Source: Gemmatimonadota bacterium
GTDB lineage: Bacteria > Gemmatimonadota > Gemmatimonadetes > Palauibacterales > Palauibacteraceae
DNA: 64,000 nt
Assembly: GCA_022820995.1 (NCBI GenBank)
Contig: JAJEEM010000074.1
Span: 33,751 to 97,750, forward strand
Reading direction: 5' to 3'
The notes under the pieces are model-generated. The model searched no databases, had not been told where the DNA came from, and saw only the letters and a list, made by a program, of their open reading frames with translations. Below, piece by piece: positions 61,036 to 64,000 of this stretch. How positions within the stretch are numbered: the first letter of the stretch is position 1; the number at the start of each line of letters is the position of its first letter. The position numbers were made by a program, and so were the translations under genes.

Positions 61036-61824
61036 GTGATCACACTCGAGGGAAAGACCGCCATCGTCACCGGGGCGGCGAAGGGGATCGGCGCCGCGTG
61101 CGCGCTTGCCTTCGCCCGTCACGGGGCGGATGTCGTGCTGGGGGACGTACTGGAGGACCGGTGCGCCGAGACCGCCCGCGTCATCGCGGAGGAGACGGGG
61201 CGGGAGACGCTCGCCGTGCACGCGGACGTGAGCGGGGAGAGCGACTGCGCCGCCCTGCTCGACGCCTGCACGGAACGGTTCGGCCGCTGCGACATCCTGC
61301 TCAACAACGCGGGGATCATCGCGGCGGGCTCGATCCTGGACGCCGAGGTCGAGGACTTCGACCGGGTGCTCGGCGTCAACCTTCGGGGGACCTTCCTCAT
61401 GTCCCGGCTCGTGGCGCGGGACATGGTCGCGCGCGGGGTGAAGGGGTCGATCATCCACATGTCCTCGACGAACGCGGTGGTGACGATCCCGAACGAGCTC
61501 GCCTACGCCGCCTCCAAGGGCGGGATCATGCAGCTCACCAAGGTGATGGCGCTCGCGCTCGCGCCGCATGACATCCGGGTGAACGCGATCGGGCCGGGGA
61601 CGATCATCACCGACATCCTCGACTCTGTCATCGCCGACGAGGAGGCGCGGCGCACGATCCTCTCCCGCACGCCGCTGGGGCGGTTCGGGGAGCCGGACGA
61701 GATCGGGACGGTGGCCGTCTTCCTCGCGAGCGACTACGCCTCGTACCTCACGGGCGAGACGATCTATCCGGACGGCGGACGCCTGGCGCTGAACTACACC
61801 GTCCCGCTGCGCGAAGACGGGTGA
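61036..61824 (+). CDS. Short-chain dehydrogenase/reductase
   Basis: 262 residues from GTG at 61036. Classical SDR: cofactor TGAAKGIG, NNAG in ILLNNAGIIAAG, catalytic Ser in HMSSTNAVV, Tyr and Lys in AYAASKGGIMQL. The Asp in LGDVLEDRC suggests NAD rather than NADP. Overlaps the hyuA start by 4 bp, so both are probably expressed together. Substrate unknown; perhaps a hydroxyl or oxo form of the hydantoin/oxoproline pathway product. Confidence 0.93.
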   Translation: MITLEGKTAIVTGAAKGIGAACALAFARHGADVVLGDVLEDRCAETARVIAEETGRETLAVHADVSGESDCAALLDACTERFGRCDILLNNAGIIAAGSILDAEVEDFDRVLGVNLRGTFLMSRLVARDMVARGVKGSIIHMSSTNAVVTIPNELAYAASKGGIMQLTKVMALALAPHDIRVNAIGPGTIITDILDSVIADEEARRTILSRTPLGRFGEPDEIGTVAVFLASDYASYLTGETIYPDGGRLALNYTVPLREDG

Positions 61825-64000
61825 GCGGCACCGCGGCGAAGGGGCCGGACGGCGGACCCATGCCCGAGGCCCGGCTCGCGATCGACATCGGCGGGATCTT
61901 CACGGACGTGGCGCTGGAGACCGGCGGGCGCCTCGTCACGACGAAGGTGCTCACGACCGCCTCGGCGCCCGAGCGGGGCGTGCTGGAGGGCGTGCACAAG
62001 GTGCTGGGGCTGGCGGACGTCCCGCCCCCCGCCGTCCGTCTCGTCATCCACGGCACGACGCTGGCCACGAACGCGATCATCGAGCGCCGGGGCGCGCGCA
62101 CCGCGCTGATCGTGACATCCGGGCACCGCGACGCGCTCGAGATGGCGCACGAGAACCGCTTCGAGCAGTACGACATCGGGGTCGATCGTCCGGAGCCCCT
62201 GGTGCCGCGGCGTCTCCGGCTTCCGGTGGAGGAGCGGGTCGACCACCGCGGACGCATCCTCGTCCCGCTGGAGGAGGATTCGGTGCGGGCGCTCCTCCCG
62301 GCGCTCGAGGCGGAGGGGGTGCAGTCCGTCGCGGTCGGGCTCATCCACGGCTACGCCAACCCCGCGCACGAACGGCGGATCGGGGAGATCCTCGACGCGT
62401 GGCGACCGGGGCTGCCGGTGACGCTGGCCTCGGACGTGTGCCCCGAAGTCCGGGAGTACGAGAGACAGTCCACGGCCTGCGCGAACGCGTACGTCCAGCC
62501 GCTCATGGCGCGCTACCTCACGGGGCTCGCGGAGTCGCTGCGCGAGTCGGGCCTCGCCTGCCCTTTCCTTCTCATGACCTCCGGGGGCGGGCTCACGACG
62601 CTCGACACAGCCGTCGCGGCCCCTGTCCGCCTCGTCGAGTCCGGACCCGCCGGCGGCGCCATCCTCGCCAGCCACCTGGCGCGCGACCTGGAACTGGGGG
62701 ATGTCCTCTCCTTCGACATGGGCGGGACGACGGCCAAGCTGTGCATGATCGACGGCGGCCGGCCGCTCCATTCGCGCACCTTCGAGGTCGCGCGCAGCTA
62801 CCGCTTCAAGCAGGGGAGCGGACTGCCGGTGCGGATTCCCGTCATCGAGATGGTGGAGATCGGGGCCGGGGGCGGGTCGATCGCGGGGGTCGACGACCTG
62901 GAGCGGATCCAGGTGGGGCCCGCGAGCGCCGGGTCGGAGCCCGGGCCGGCGGCGTACGGACGCGGCGGAGACGAACCCACGGTGACCGACGCGGACGTCG
63001 TCCTGGGACGGATCGACCCGGAGTTCTTCGCGGGAGGCTCGATTTCCCTCGACAGAGAGGGATCCGAAGCCGCGATCGCGACTCGCGTAGGCGACGAACT
63101 GAGGCTCGACGCGAAGCTCGCCGCGCTCGGCATCAGCGAGATGGTGGACGAGAACATGTCCAACGCGGCGCGCACGCATGCCGTCGAGTGGGGGAAGGGC
63201 GTGGCCGGACGCACGCTCATCGCCTTCGGCGGCTCCGCCCCGATCCACGCGGCGCGCCTCGCCGACAAGCTGGACGTGGACCGCTTTCTGGTGCCCGCCG
63301 ACGCGGGAGTGGGGTCGGCGGTGGGCTTCCTCCTCGCGCCGATCTCCTACGAGGTCGTGCGCAGCCGCTACATGCGCCTGTCCGGGTTCGACCCCGGCGT
63401 CGTCCGCGCGGTGTTCGATGAGATGAGAGACGAGGCCGTGGCGGTGGTGTCCAGCGGAGCGCCGGGTGCGCCGACGAGCGAGAAGGCGCGCGCCTACATG
63501 CGCTATGTGGGACAGGGCCATGAGATCGGCGTCGACGTCCCCGCGGACCTCGAGAACGCGGCGGCGCTGCGCGAAGCGTTCGACCGCGGCTACGAGACGG
63601 TGTACGGACGCACGATCCCGGGACTGGACATCGAGGTTCTGAGCTGGACGCTCGTCGTGTCGGCGCCCGCAGCGGCGCCGGTGACGGAGGCCGCGACGCC
63701 GGCCGCGGACGTTCCCGCGGGAACGTCTCGCGGCGGGCAGGAAGGGCAGGCCGGCGCGGAGACACCGGAGCCCGAGCGCTGGACCGAACTGTGGGACGGC
63801 CCCGGCGGCGGGTCGGCGGCGGCCGCCGTCCACGCCCGCGCGGGGCTGGCCGGAGGGGCCCGGATCGCGGGTCCGGCGCTGATCGCCGAGGACCAGACGA
63901 CCACCGTGGTCCCGGACGGCTGGGAGGCGCGGGTCGCGGCCGGGGGCCACCTCCTCGTCGAGCGGCAGGTGGCGGCCGATGCGGCGGCGGGCGCGGCATG
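61821..64000 (+). CDS. hyuA: Hydantoinase/oxoprolinase, subunit A (truncated at the window edge)
   Basis: About 726 residues visible from GTG at 61821 (ATG at 61860 possible). ASKHA fold: LAIDIGGIFTDVALETGG, VIHGTTLATNAIIERRG, SGGGLTTLDTAVAAP, LSFDMGGTTAKLCMID and VEIGAGGGSIAGVDDLERIQVGPASAGSEPGPAAYG. This family hydrolyses hydantoins or 5-oxoproline with ATP, usually with a hyuB partner. The last bases GCATG could be an ATG start for hyuB overlapping this stop. A dispersed palindrome is inserted in a variable linker near residue 630 (ADVPAGTSRGGQEGQ). Confidence 0.93.
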   Translation, partial: MSGTAAKGPDGGPMPEARLAIDIGGIFTDVALETGGRLVTTKVLTTASAPERGVLEGVHKVLGLADVPPPAVRLVIHGTTLATNAIIERRGARTALIVTSGHRDALEMAHENRFEQYDIGVDRPEPLVPRRLRLPVEERVDHRGRILVPLEEDSVRALLPALEAEGVQSVAVGLIHGYANPAHERRIGEILDAWRPGLPVTLASDVCPEVREYERQSTACANAYVQPLMARYLTGLAESLRESGLACPFLLMTSGGGLTTLDTAVAAPVRLVESGPAGGAILASHLARDLELGDVLSFDMGGTTAKLCMIDGGRPLHSRTFEVARSYRFKQGSGLPVRIPVIEMVEIGAGGGSIAGVDDLERIQVGPASAGSEPGPAAYGRGGDEPTVTDADVVLGRIDPEFFAGGSISLDREGSEAAIATRVGDELRLDAKLAALGISEMVDENMSNAARTHAVEWGKGVAGRTLIAFGGSAPIHAARLADKLDVDRFLVPADAGVGSAVGFLLAPISYEVVRSRYMRLSGFDPGVVRAVFDEMRDEAVAVVSSGAPGAPTSEKARAYMRYVGQGHEIGVDVPADLENAAALREAFDRGYETVYGRTIPGLDIEVLSWTLVVSAPAAAPVTEAATPAADVPAGTSRGGQEGQAGAETPEPERWTELWDGPGGGSAAAAVHARAGLAGGARIAGPALIAEDQTTTVVPDGWEARVAAGGHLLVERQVAADAAAGAA
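63709..63728. repeat. Dispersed palindrome, copy 6 (inside hyuA)
   Basis: Perfect 20-bp palindrome GACGTTCCCGCGGGAACGTC inside the hyuA coding sequence, read as DVPAGT in frame, within a Pro/Ala/Gly-rich linker that is not conserved in the family. Confidence 0.8.

Noticed and set aside
1..64000. tRNA, rRNA, tmRNA or transposase genes
   Set aside because: No conserved RNA gene sequence, transposase motif or terminal inverted repeat pair was recognised on reading; a covariance-model scan would be decisive.

Overview
The window is bacterial, GC-rich and densely coded, with no gene-free stretch over 300 bases and no tRNA, rRNA, CRISPR array, insertion sequence or phage gene that I could recognise. 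The gene content is heavy in exported lipoproteins, beta-propellers, twin-arginine substrates, amidases, a DUF1592/DUF1552 cytochrome pair, ankyrin and leucine-rich repeat proteins, and PIN-domain toxins. This resembles marine or host-associated Gemmatimonadota more than any other group I know, but that placement is inference from gene content, not a phylogenetic marker.

Layout. 1-1160: 3'-truncated LRR lipoprotein. 7668-1279 (minus): exported cytochrome c-like DUF1592 protein, Tat-exported DUF1552 protein, exported ankyrin protein and a GYD-domain protein. 14629-7773 (minus): PEP synthase, APC permease, an aldo/keto reductase fused to a RidA-like domain, and a 2-hydroxyacid oxidase with a membrane-anchored N-terminus. 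The PEP synthase regulator ppsR diverges from this operon and is followed by a large TolB/amidohydrolase. 19104-29813: a small coiled-coil protein, an exported creatininase-like protein, an overlapping amidase/tesB/NHL set, two tandem plug-domain paralogues, an aminotransferase, a second aldo/keto reductase and a Tat-exported asparaginase. 29887-35279: two PIN toxin-antitoxin modules around a DapB-like protein, a propeller lipoprotein and a CocE-type hydrolase. 35340-43089: serine hydrolase with an AAA/nuclease ATPase, second amidase, deoxyhypusine synthase-like enzyme, SurE lipoprotein and a membrane protein. 43097-47719: a 1540-residue Big2/LRR/metalloprotease. 47741-50038: divergent feoB and feoA under two Fur-like boxes. 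50035-60832: three more PIN modules, DinB and DUF2569 proteins, a metallo-beta-lactamase lipoprotein with a probable frameshift, an SRPBCC protein, and a BlaI/M56 sensor operon ending in a propeller lipoprotein. 61036-64000: an SDR and hyuA, the latter cut by the window edge.

How the genes fit together. The ppsA operon can be read as feeding PEP synthesis from 2-hydroxyacids and imported amino acids by way of pyruvate, with PpsR tuning PpsA. Most remaining genes are envelope or periplasmic hydrolases and sensors, suggesting peptide, amide and ester scavenging. Five PIN modules in 64 kb and a recurring palindrome (GACGTTCCCGCGGGAACGTC and variants, six copies at gene ends, between genes and inside coding sequence) are the most distinctive accessory signals.
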